Of a stretch of DNA of 64,000 nt, positions 35,749 to 43,530 are shown piece by piece (position 1 is the stretch's first letter; each line of letters starts with the position of its first letter). Made by a program: the position numbers and the translations under genes. Below the pieces are notes generated by a model that was not told where the DNA came from, searched no databases, and worked only from the letters and a program-made list of their open reading frames with translations. Source of the DNA: Planotetraspora mira (GTDB taxonomy: Bacteria > Actinomycetota > Actinomycetes > Streptosporangiales > Streptosporangiaceae); NCBI RefSeq assembly GCF_016863275.1, contig NZ_BOOO01000001.1, positions 1-64,000 on the forward strand, given 5' to 3'.

Positions 35749-37239
35749 ATGACCACTGTGGAGAACCGCCGCGTCGTGCTGGGTGTGGGCGGCGCCGCGG
35801 TGCTGCTCGCGGCGCTCGACGCGTACGTGGTGGTGACCGTCCTCACCGACATCGCCGGGGACGCCGGTGTGCCGCTGAACCACCTGGAGCGGGCGACGCC
35901 GATCGTGACCGGGTTCCTGCTCGGCTACATCGCGGCGATGCCGCTGCTCGGCCAGCTGTCCGACCGGTACGGCAGGCGCGTGCTGATCCACGCCTGCCTG
36001 GCCGGATTCGCCGCCGGGTCGGTGATCACCGCGCTGTCCACGGGCGTGCCCGGCCTCGTGGCCGGCCGTACGCTGCAGGGCGTCGCGGGCGGCGCGCTGC
36101 TTCCGATCACCATGGCCCTCATCGGCGACCTGTGGGACGAGCGCGGCCGGCCGGTGGCCCTGGGCGCCGTCGGCGCCGCGCAGGAGCTCGGCAGCGTCCT
36201 CGGTCCCCTGTACGGCGCGGGCGTGGCGGCGCTCGTCGGCTGGCGCGGAATCTTCTGGATCAACGTCCCCCTCGCCCTGCTCGCCGCGGTCGCGGTGCAC
36301 CGCGCGGTGCCCGCCGGGCCACGCGGGACGGACAGGACGGACAGGATCGCCGTGCGGGTCGACGTGGTGGGCGCCGTCCTGCTCGCGCTCGCCCTCGGGC
36401 TGCTCGTCGCGGGGCTCTACAACCCGTCGCCGGACGCGTCCGTCCTGCCGCCCTGGGGCCTGCCGTGTGTGGCGGCCGGAGTCGTCGCGGCGGCGCTGTT
36501 CGTGGCCTGGGAGATCCGCTCGCCGGTCCGCCTGCTGGACCTCACGGGGATTCCCCGGCGTCCGTTGCTCGCGACGCTGGGGGTGAGCTTCCTCGCCGGG
36601 GCGGCGCTGCTGGTCACGCTGGTCGACGTCCAACTGGTCGCGCAGACGCTCATGGGCAGGGACACCGTGTCGGGCGCGCTCGTCCTCACCCGCTTCCTGG
36701 CCGCGCTGGCGGTCGCCGCGTTCCTCGGCGGCATGCTGACGCGCCGGTTCGGCGAGCGCGTGGTGGCGACGGCGGGGATGGCGGTCGCCACCGCCGGCTA
36801 CGTGCTCATCTCCCGCTGGCCCGCCGACCTCGCGACGGCCGGCCTGCGGGTGGACCTCGACCTCGTCATCGCCGGCCTCGGCCTGGGCGCCGTCATCGCG
36901 CCCGTCTCGTCGGCCGCGCTCCGGGTCGTGCCGGCCGTACAGCACGGCGTGGTGTCGGCGGCGGTCGTGGTGGCGCGGATGATGGGGATGCTGCTCGGAG
37001 TGGCGGCGCTGACGGCATGGGGCTTCCACCGGTTCCAGTCGCTCACCGCCGACCTCGACACCCCGCTTCCGATGGGGGTGGACGCCGCCGAGTTCACCAG
37101 GAGGCTGGCCGACTACACCACCAAGGTCAAGGCCGCCCTGCACGTCGAATACTCGGAGATCTTCCTGCTGACCGCGGTGTTGTGCGCGATCGGCGTGCTT
37201 GCGGCGCTCGCCCTGCCGCGGAGCACGCCTCAGGGCTGA
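35749..37239 (+). CDS. MFS transporter of the P55/DHA2 type
   Basis: A 496-residue membrane protein with 14 predicted helices. Motif A is present after helix 2 as [14 protein letters not shown], and motif C-like [17 protein letters not shown] is in helix 5. It lies directly after the LprG-like gene, matching the mycobacterial lprG-p55 operon, in which the transporter and lipoprotein together export lipids and some drugs. The stop codon lies within a 17-bp tandem repeat. Confidence 0.85.
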   Translation: MTTVENRRVVLGVGGAAVLLAALDAYVVVTVLTDIAGDAGVPLNHLERATPIVTGFLLGYIAAMPLLGQLSDRYGRRVLIHACLAGFAAGSVITALSTGVPGLVAGRTLQGVAGGALLPITMALIGDLWDERGRPVALGAVGAAQELGSVLGPLYGAGVAALVGWRGIFWINVPLALLAAVAVHRAVPAGPRGTDRTDRIAVRVDVVGAVLLALALGLLVAGLYNPSPDASVLPPWGLPCVAAGVVAAALFVAWEIRSPVRLLDLTGIPRRPLLATLGVSFLAGAALLVTLVDVQLVAQTLMGRDTVSGALVLTRFLAALAVAAFLGGMLTRRFGERVVATAGMAVATAGYVLISRWPADLATAGLRVDLDLVIAGLGLGAVIAPVSSAALRVVPAVQHGVVSAAVVVARMMGMLLGVAALTAWGFHRFQSLTADLDTPLPMGVDAAEFTRRLADYTTKVKAALHVEYSEIFLLTAVLCAIGVLAALALPRSTPQG

Positions 37240-37285
37240 GGACGGCTCAGGTCTGAGGACGGCTCAGGCCTGAAGGCGGCTCAGG
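37236..37285. repeat. Three 17-bp tandem repeats at convergent gene ends
   Basis: CTGAGGACGGCTCAGGT starts at 37236 and recurs at 37253 and, with changes, at 37270. Each unit contains CTGAG and CTCAG in inverted order, so each can form a small hairpin. The stop codons of the MFS gene (plus) and the response regulator (minus) both lie inside the repeats. A terminator role is likely. Confidence 0.75.
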
Positions 37286-37928
37286 AGCGCAGGTAGGCGA
37301 GCACGGCCAGGACGCGCCGGTGCTGGTCGCCGTCCTCCGCGTGCAGCCCGAGCTTGGTGAAGATGCCGCGGATGTGCTTTTCCACCGCGCCGTCGGTGAC
37401 GACGAGGCGGCGGCCGATGGCGGGGTTCGACCGGCCCTCCGCCATGAGCTCGAGGACCTCACGCTCGCGCGGGGTCAGCGACGCGAGCGGGTCGCCCCGG
37501 CGGCGCCGGACCATGAGCTGCGCGACGACCTGGGGGTCGAAGACCGTCCCCCCGCTCGCGACCCTGCGCAGCCCCTCCATGAACTCCTCCACGTCCACGA
37601 CGCGGTCCTTCAGCAGGTAGCCGACCGCGCCCCTGGCGTCGGCGAGCAGGTCGTCCGCGTAGGAGACCTCGACGTACTGGGACAGGATCAGCACAGGAGC
37701 CCCGGGAATCCTTCTCCGTGCCTCGACGGCCGCCCTGAGCCCCTCGTCGGTGAACGTCGGCGGCATCCGCACGTCGACCACCGACACGTCGGGGCGGTGC
37801 TCGGCGACGGCCTCGACGAGGTCGTCGCCCGTGCCCACGGCCGCCACCACCTCGCAGCCGAACTCCTCGAGCAGACGTACCAGGCCCTCCCTGATCAGGA
37901 CGGCGTCATCGGCGACGACTACCCGCAC
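37281..37928 (-). CDS. LuxR/NarL-family response regulator
   Basis: A 215-residue protein. The receiver domain starts MRVVVADDAVLIREGL (acidic pocket Asp7-Asp8) and has the phosphorylated Asp in PDVSVVDVRMPP. The C-terminal LuxR HTH is LTPREREVLELMAEGRSNPAIGRRLVVTDGAVEKHIRGIFTKLGL. It is coupled to the upstream kinase gene with a ten-base overlap, so they form one two-component system. The target genes are unknown. Confidence 0.92.
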   Translation of the reverse strand: MRVVVADDAVLIREGLVRLLEEFGCEVVAAVGTGDDLVEAVAEHRPDVSVVDVRMPPTFTDEGLRAAVEARRRIPGAPVLILSQYVEVSYADDLLADARGAVGYLLKDRVVDVEEFMEGLRRVASGGTVFDPQVVAQLMVRRRRGDPLASLTPREREVLELMAEGRSNPAIGRRLVVTDGAVEKHIRGIFTKLGLHAEDGDQHRRVLAVLAYLRS

Positions 37929-39166
37929 GGAACCTCCGCAGTGATCGAAGTGGGCCCGCCTGCCGGAGACCGTACGGCCAGCTCGCCGTCGACCCCACGC
38001 AGCCGCTCGGCGAGGCCGGACAACCCGTGTCCCTTGGCGACGTGCGCGCCGCCGACCCCGTCATCGCCGATCGTGAGCATCAGGCTGTCGCCGATTCTCA
38101 TCAGCGTGATCGTGCACAGTTCCGCCCGGCTGTGCTTGGCGACGTTGGTGAGCGCCTCGGCCGTCACGAAGTAGACGGTGTTCTCGATCAGCGCGGGGAA
38201 CCGTTCCTCCGTCTGGACGTCGAGCTCCACGGGGACCGTGCAGCGGCTCGCCAGGGCGGCCAGCGCGGGAACCAGGCCGCGGTCGGCCAGGATAGGCGGC
38301 GCGATGCCGCGCGAGAGCGCGCGCAGCTCGTCCAGCGTCTCCCTGGTGGCGGTGATCGCCTTGCCGATGGTCGACTGGGCCGCGGCCGCGTCCTTCTCCA
38401 GCTCGCGCTGCGCGCGGGACAACTCCATGGCCAGGTGGACGAGGCGCTGCTGCGGCCCGTCGTGGATGTCCCGCTCCAGTCTGCGCAGGGCGGTCGCCTC
38501 TGCGTAGGCGGCGGCGTTGCGCCCCTCGGTCAGGTCCTCGATGCGCTCCTGCAGCTGGGCGACGCCGGTGAGCAACGCCTTGCCGAGCGACGCCTGCACC
38601 AGCGCGCAGCCGCGGACGACCGGGTACAGCGTGAGCGCCGCGAGGAGACCGATGCCCACGTAGAAGATGCTGTCGTTCACGTAGCCCCGGTCGAACCCGA
38701 GCAGCTCGGGGAGCCCCTCGTTGCCCGGAATGTTCGACAGGAGCCAGCCGTAGACGGGGTAGGTGACCCCGAAGATCGCCGTCCCCCACCACATGACGAT
38801 CACGCAGAACGTGGCGATGGCGACGGGGAACACCACCAGGGCGTGCAGGATGTCGAGCCACGGCTGCCCGCCGGCGAGCGGCGACAGCATCTTGCGGAAC
38901 CATCCCGCCTCGGCCGGGGACCGGGGGTAGCGGGGCTGGGGCACGTCCATACCCAGGACCCCGCGCATCCTCAGCCGCTCGATGTCGCCCAGCCCTCGTG
39001 CCACGAGAGCCGTCAGCACCAGGACCGGCACGCCCAGCCAGAAGACCAGCAGGCTGGCACCCGCGGACAGACCTAACACCATCAGGCAGAACGCGATACT
39101 CGCGAGGGGGAACCCGACGAGGAGGTAAACCGTGTCCCCGGCGAGTCGGGAGAGAAGTCTTCGCAT
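37919..39166 (-). CDS. Membrane sensor histidine kinase (NarL-partner type)
   Basis: A 415-residue protein. The N-terminal region (about 10-220) has several transmembrane helices, the actinobacterial 'putative sensor' domain. HisKA_3 follows with the phosphorylated histidine in RRLERDIHDGPQQRLVHLAMELSRAQ. The ATPase part has VTAEALTNVAKHSRAELCTITL (N-box), TIGDDGVGGA and GHGLSGLAERL. ATG 39166 is preceded by GGGAG. It is the partner of the downstream response regulator and resembles DesK-like kinases. Confidence 0.9.
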   Translation of the reverse strand: MRRLLSRLAGDTVYLLVGFPLASIAFCLMVLGLSAGASLLVFWLGVPVLVLTALVARGLGDIERLRMRGVLGMDVPQPRYPRSPAEAGWFRKMLSPLAGGQPWLDILHALVVFPVAIATFCVIVMWWGTAIFGVTYPVYGWLLSNIPGNEGLPELLGFDRGYVNDSIFYVGIGLLAALTLYPVVRGCALVQASLGKALLTGVAQLQERIEDLTEGRNAAAYAEATALRRLERDIHDGPQQRLVHLAMELSRAQRELEKDAAAAQSTIGKAITATRETLDELRALSRGIAPPILADRGLVPALAALASRCTVPVELDVQTEERFPALIENTVYFVTAEALTNVAKHSRAELCTITLMRIGDSLMLTIGDDGVGGAHVAKGHGLSGLAERLRGVDGELAVRSPAGGPTSITAEVPCG

Positions 39167-39225
39167 GTCTCCCACGCTAGGCAGCCGGCGATCTCCGATC
39201 GATCCCGTGTCCGGGAATGTTCCTG

Positions 39226-39241
39226 GTAGGGCATACCCTAC
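39226..39241. promoter_or_regulatory. Candidate operator upstream of the two-component genes
   Basis: GTAGGG-CATA-CCCTAC is a perfect inverted repeat with a four-base spacer, 60 bases upstream of the kinase start. It could be the autoregulatory site of the response regulator. Confidence 0.45.
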
Positions 39242-39303
39242 TTCGTCTCGCACTTCTTCTTCGCTTCTCCCCGACCTTCATCGTGACCTCGATCGGCGAC
39301 GCC
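39236..39303 (-). repeat. Diverged second copy of the der 3' end
   Basis: About 52 bases from 39252 align with the last codons of der (40467-40519). By eye, six substitutions and a one-base gap separate them. CCCTACTTC at 39236 also matches the sequence around the der stop. Read in the der frame, the minus strand gives [15 protein letters not shown], against [16 protein letters not shown] at the true der C-terminus. The two copies flank the tail-fibre-like gene. Confidence 0.7.
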
Positions 39304-39368
39304 GGGATTCTCTCCGGATGCGCCGCCGGGTCTCCTCGCGGAACCCGGTCGGCGCCGCCGGCTGCGCC

Positions 39369-40337
39369 CTATGCCGGCTTCGTCTGCAGTCTCCCGGCGT
39401 CGTCCACGGTCACCCGCCACCTGCTGCCGTTCGGGGAGGTCAGCACCACGCCGCGTGCGGGGTCGGCGACCTCGACGTCATCGGTCGTGCGCAGCCGTCC
39501 GTTGCCGTTCACGGTGAACGGAGACACCGTGGCGCCGTCCGGGCGGATGTCCACAGCCACGCCGGACGGGTGGGAGGGTTCCAGCCGCAGCAGCCCGGAG
39601 GTCGTGGACGACGCCGAACCGATCAGCCGCAAGGCGGTGATCTCGTGCTTCACGGTGACCCGCGCGACCCCGGTGTCCTCCGTCCCCATGCCGACGTGGC
39701 CGTTGTTGCGGTGCACCGAAATGGGCGCGTCGATCAGTCGTCCCTCGTCGGAGTAGCGCAGCAGGCGCAGATGGCTGCCTCTGTCGCCGCCGGTCTCCGG
39801 GGCGGTGTCGCAACGGAGCACCCAGCGCCGCTCGCTGTCGGCACCGAGGCCACCGGTGCCGAACACGAAATCCCGCGGAATCACCTTCTGCTTGTCCGGC
39901 GATATCCCGATGCGGAATTTCCCTCCCTCGGACGCGCTGAACAGGACATCAGACCTGTTGAACAGAACCTGTGCCAGGTCCGTGCCGTAATCGATGGAGA
40001 ACCGGGTGTGCAACTGCCCGTTGGCAAGGCTGGTTTCTATCGACCAGTGCTGGTGAATCACATCGGGGATATGAGTGCTGTGGTGTGCCCCCACCCAGGC
40101 GACCGGCGCCGGATGCGCGGGGTCGCTGAACCCGTCATACCAGGCGACCATGTTCTTGGCCGCGGCGTCCATCAGCATCAGGCGAATACCCTCGCCGAAC
40201 CGAGACTTGTACGCCATCTGGTACGACTCGATGACGAGCCGGCTTGTGCGGTCCTCGGTCTCATCCCCGGGTTGGCCTGACAACTGCACGTCGCCGGTCA
40301 TCATCTCCCCATAGCGCACATGTTCGGACTTGGTCAT
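39369..40337 (-). CDS. Orphan protein with phage tail-fibre-like sequence
   Basis: A 322-residue protein without signal peptide or membrane helix. The middle part (MVAWYDGF, AHHSTHIPDVIHQHWSIET, TRFSIDYGTDLAQVLFNRSDVLF) and RRWVLRCDTAPETGG, LRLLRYSDEGRLIDAPISVHRNNGHVGMGT resemble beta-rich segments of actinophage tail fibre or spike proteins; this is recognition by pattern, not a search. The C-terminal 60 residues look like a small beta domain. It stands alone between der and the two-component system, flanked by the two copies of the der 3' end. It may be cargo of a degraded element. Confidence 0.55.
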   Translation of the reverse strand: MTKSEHVRYGEMMTGDVQLSGQPGDETEDRTSRLVIESYQMAYKSRFGEGIRLMLMDAAAKNMVAWYDGFSDPAHPAPVAWVGAHHSTHIPDVIHQHWSIETSLANGQLHTRFSIDYGTDLAQVLFNRSDVLFSASEGGKFRIGISPDKQKVIPRDFVFGTGGLGADSERRWVLRCDTAPETGGDRGSHLRLLRYSDEGRLIDAPISVHRNNGHVGMGTEDTGVARVTVKHEITALRLIGSASSTTSGLLRLEPSHPSGVAVDIRPDGATVSPFTVNGNGRLRTTDDVEVADPARGVVLTSPNGSRWRVTVDDAGRLQTKPA

Positions 40338-40464
40338 GGCGAAATGATAGTGATAAGCCGATTTTCGGATGCGAGGCCCCTCGAATGCGCTCCCGCAGAT
40401 GGGCCGTGCCGGTTCCCCACGTGGAACCGGCACCTTCCCGCGGGCGCGAATGTCCGACGGAGCC

Positions 40465-41928
40465 CTACTTCTTCTTGCGCTTCTCTCTGATCTTCATCGT
40501 CACCTCGATCGGCGAGCCCGCGAAGCCGAACTCCTCACGGAGCTTCCGCTCGAGGAACCGGCGGTAGGTCTCCTCGAGGAAGCCCGAGGTGAACAGCACG
40601 AACTTCGGCGGCTCGGTCGACGCCTGCGTGGCGAACAGGATCTTGGGCTGCTTGCCCGAGCGCACCGGCGGCGGCGTGGCCCGCAGCAGGTCGGTGAAGA
40701 ACTGGTTGAGCCGGCCGGTCGGGACGCGCGTCCCCCACGAATCCAGGGCCCTCTCGATGGCCGGCACGAGCTTCTCGACGTTGCGGCCGGTCTTGGCGGA
40801 GATGTTGACCCGCAGCGCCCAGGGCGTGCGGACGAGCTGGCGGTCGATCTCCTTCTCCAGGTAGTACCGCCTGTCCTCGTCGACGAGGTCCCACTTGTTG
40901 AAGGCGACGACCATCGCCCGGCCCGACTCGATGATCAGGCCGATGATGCGAAGGTCCTGCTCGGTCAGCACCTCGGAGGCGTCGATCAGGACGACCGCGA
41001 CCTCCGACCGCTCCAGGGCGGCCCGCGTGCGCATGGCCGCGTAGAAGTCGGCGCCCTTCAGCTCCCTGTCGCGGCGGCGGATGCCCGCGGTGTCGATGAA
41101 GCGGTAGGTCCTGCCGCCCAGCTCGACCAGCTCGTCGACCGGGTCGCGCGTGGTGCCCGCCACCGGGTCGACCAGCACGCGCTCCTCCCCCGCCACCCGG
41201 TTCAGCAGGGACGACTTGCCGACGTTGGGCTTGCCCAGCAGCGCGATCCTGCGCGGCCCTCTTTGCTCGCCGAAGGTCTGCGGCGGGGTCTCGGGCAGCG
41301 CGTCGAGCACCACGTCGAGGAGGTCGCCGCTGGACCTGCCGTGGAGGGCGGAGACCGGCTGCGGCTCTCCCAGGCCGAGCGACCACAGCCCGGTCGCCTC
41401 CAGCTCCATCAGCTGGTTGTCGACCTTGTTGGCCGCGAGCACCACAGGCTTGCCCGAACGGCGGAGCACGGCTCCCACGGCCTCGTCCGAGTCGGTCACG
41501 CCCACGCTGGCGTCCACCACGAACAGCACGACGTCGGCCAGCTCGGCGGCGATCTGGGCCTGCTCCGCGATGCGCAGCGCCATGCCGGTGGCATCCGGGT
41601 CCCACCCGCCGGTGTCCACCAGCGTGAAGCGGCGGCCCCGCCACGTCGCCTCGTAAGTCACCCGGTCGCGGGTCACACCCGGAACGTCCTCGACGACCGC
41701 CTCACGACGGCCGATGATGCGGTTGACCAGCGTGGACTTGCCCACGTTGGGCCTGCCGACCACCGCGACCACGGGGAGCGGGCCCGCATCGGGTCCCGCC
41801 TCCTCGCCGGTCTCGCCGTCGGAGAACTCGGTCTCACCATCGGTGAACTCGAACTCGTCGAACTCCCCGGCCTCGGCCTCGACCCAGCCGCTCTCGTCCC
41901 GGTACTCCCCCGTCACGTCCCTGCCCAT
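40465..41928 (-). CDS. der: Ribosome biogenesis GTPase Der (EngA)
   Basis: A 487-residue protein with two GTPase domains and a KH-like end. The first has [14 protein letters not shown] and DTGGWD; the second has [20 protein letters not shown] and NKWD. The C-terminal KH-like domain ends [13 protein letters not shown]. Der is needed for 50S subunit assembly. The N-terminal 55 residues are acidic, as in other actinobacterial Der proteins. It follows cmk by 27 bases, the usual cmk-der order. A partial copy of its 3' end lies 1.2 kb away. Confidence 0.96.
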   Translation of the reverse strand: MGRDVTGEYRDESGWVEAEAGEFDEFEFTDGETEFSDGETGEEAGPDAGPLPVVAVVGRPNVGKSTLVNRIIGRREAVVEDVPGVTRDRVTYEATWRGRRFTLVDTGGWDPDATGMALRIAEQAQIAAELADVVLFVVDASVGVTDSDEAVGAVLRRSGKPVVLAANKVDNQLMELEATGLWSLGLGEPQPVSALHGRSSGDLLDVVLDALPETPPQTFGEQRGPRRIALLGKPNVGKSSLLNRVAGEERVLVDPVAGTTRDPVDELVELGGRTYRFIDTAGIRRRDRELKGADFYAAMRTRAALERSEVAVVLIDASEVLTEQDLRIIGLIIESGRAMVVAFNKWDLVDEDRRYYLEKEIDRQLVRTPWALRVNISAKTGRNVEKLVPAIERALDSWGTRVPTGRLNQFFTDLLRATPPPVRSGKQPKILFATQASTEPPKFVLFTSGFLEETYRRFLERKLREEFGFAGSPIEVTMKIREKRKKK

Positions 41929-41955
41929 CGCTTCCTCTCCCGATCCCGGAGAGGA

Positions 41956-42624
41956 TCAGGCTCTCTCCTTGACGAACCGCAGGACCTCGGCGATCACGTC
42001 GTCCAAGGTCAACGGTGTGGTGTCCAGCTCAATCGCGTCCGCCGCCGCCGCCAGCGGGTCCGCCTTCCTGGTCGAGTCCAGCGTGTCCCGCCGCGCCATC
42101 TCGGCCTTCTGCGTCTCCACCGTGGTGCCGGTCAGCTCCGCCGTACGGCGCTGCGCGCGGGCGTCGGCGCTCGCGGTCAGATAGACCTTGACGGGCGCGT
42201 CCGGGGCCACGACGGTGCCGATGTCGCGCCCCTCGACCACGATGCCCCCAGCGGGCAGGGACTCGGCGATGATCTCCTGCTGAAGGGTGACCAACCGGCG
42301 GCGGACCTCGGGGACCGCGCTCACCGCGGAGACGGCGCCGGTGACCTCGGGGCCGCGGATCGGGCCGTTCACGTCGACGCCGTCGACGGACACGCCCGGT
42401 GCGTCCGGGTCGGTGCTCATGATCAGGGACGGCTCGCCCGAGCGTGCGGCGATCTCCTGCGGATCGGCCAGATCGACCTTCTGCTGGAGCATCCACCAGG
42501 TGACCGCGCGGTACATCGCACCCGTGTCCAGGTAGCGCAGGCCCAGCGCGCGCGCGACACCGCGTGAGGCGCTCGACTTGCCGGACCCCGAAGGGCCATC
42601 CATGGCGACGACCAGACCCGACAC
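41956..42624 (-). CDS. cmk: Cytidylate kinase
   Basis: A 222-residue P-loop kinase that phosphorylates CMP and dCMP. It has VVAMDGPSGSGKSSASRGVARALGLRYLDTGAMYRAVTWWML at the start, VVEGRDIGTVVAPDAPVKVYLTASADARAQRR in the middle, and RRDTLDSTRKADPL. GTG 42624 follows AAGGAGA. It is co-transcribed with der. Confidence 0.96.
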   Translation of the reverse strand: MSGLVVAMDGPSGSGKSSASRGVARALGLRYLDTGAMYRAVTWWMLQQKVDLADPQEIAARSGEPSLIMSTDPDAPGVSVDGVDVNGPIRGPEVTGAVSAVSAVPEVRRRLVTLQQEIIAESLPAGGIVVEGRDIGTVVAPDAPVKVYLTASADARAQRRTAELTGTTVETQKAEMARRDTLDSTRKADPLAAAADAIELDTTPLTLDDVIAEVLRFVKERA

Positions 42625-42722
42625 GGTCTCTCCTTTGCTTTACGCCCCTTCGAGCTGTCGACCCTGAGGCTACCGGGATTCGGCGTGTAACCACGCATCG
42701 GAGAGTGGCCGGCACCCGGCGG

Positions 42723-42743
42723 GAGTCCCGGGAAACGGGACTC
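42723..42743 (-). terminator. Terminator of the MerR gene
   Basis: GAGTCCCG and CGGGACTC form a perfect eight-base stem with a five-base loop, just past the merR stop on the minus strand. Confidence 0.65.
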
Positions 42744-42754
42744 GCGTCGGCTCT

Positions 42755-43384
42755 TCAGGAGCCCTCGAGCAGCCGGGTGGACTTGTCCTCCTGAGCGAGC
42801 CTGCGCAGGGAGGCGAGCACGGTGTCGCCCACCGCCGTCCACACCACGACGGCCTCGGCGACGCTGTCGACATCCCCCCGGCGCGTGACCGTCTCGATCT
42901 CGTCGGCCGCGAGCCGCTCAGCGGTCTCCGCGTAGGAGTCCAGCAGCTCGAAGTAGTCGTCCTGATCCAGCCGTCGCAATGTGGCGAGCGCGTCGGCCAG
43001 CGTCCTGCGGGCCGGATTGGCCGGCTTGACCCGCCAGCCCCTCTTGGCGATCAGCTCGTCCACCTCGGCCACGGCCTCGTCCCACGCCTCGTCCTCCATG
43101 TACTCCCTCGCGGGGGTCATGGCGTACTGCGCCTTGCCGATGGTGTCGAGCTCGGAGAGCCCCGCCGAGAACATCAGCCGGAGCGCCTCGCGCGCCGAGG
43201 CGATCGACAGGCCGCCGACCTCGACGAGGGCGCGGGCCAGCTTCAGCCTCTTCACGTGCGCCTCGCCGTACTGGGCCTGATTGGGGCCCGTGCGCTCCCC
43301 GGCGGGGACCAGCCCCTCCCGGAGGTAGTACTTGATCGTGGGGATCGGAACGCCGGTGCGCCTGCTCAGCTCAGCGATCCTCAT
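42755..43384 (-). CDS. MerR-family transcriptional regulator
   Basis: A 209-residue protein. The N-terminal MerR HTH and wing are clear: MRIAELSRRTGVPIPTIKYYLREGLVPAG, then NQAQYGEAHVKRLKLARALV. The C-terminal 130 residues are helical, without a metal-binding cysteine pattern, so it is probably an effector-binding domain for an organic compound. It is divergent from the MMPL transporter, with palindromic sites between, so control of that transporter is likely. Confidence 0.87.
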   Translation of the reverse strand: MRIAELSRRTGVPIPTIKYYLREGLVPAGERTGPNQAQYGEAHVKRLKLARALVEVGGLSIASAREALRLMFSAGLSELDTIGKAQYAMTPAREYMEDEAWDEAVAEVDELIAKRGWRVKPANPARRTLADALATLRRLDQDDYFELLDSYAETAERLAADEIETVTRRGDVDSVAEAVVVWTAVGDTVLASLRRLAQEDKSTRLLEGS

Positions 43385-43452
43385 CGTCCCTCTCCCTCAG
43401 CGCGTGTTCCCAGGATAGGACCGGCCGCCACGCGGGTGCGGAACTCAACGGC

Positions 43453-43513
43453 TTGACGCACAAGGCAGATAGCGTCACTATCCATAAAATGGATAGCATC
43501 ACTTTCCACTATC
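43453..43513. promoter_or_regulatory. Promoter and palindromic operators of the MMPL/merR region
   Basis: TTGACG (43453) and CACTAT (43476) with a 17-base spacer could be the transporter promoter. GATAG-CGTCA-CTATC (43468-43482), CTATCCAT-AAA-ATGGATAG (43478-43496) and GGATAG ... CTATCC (43491-43513) form nested inverted repeats over and just downstream of it. They end six bases before the AAGGAGG of the transporter gene. Binding there would block transcription. Confidence 0.6.
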
Positions 43514-43530
43514 CAAATAAGGAGGTCTTC

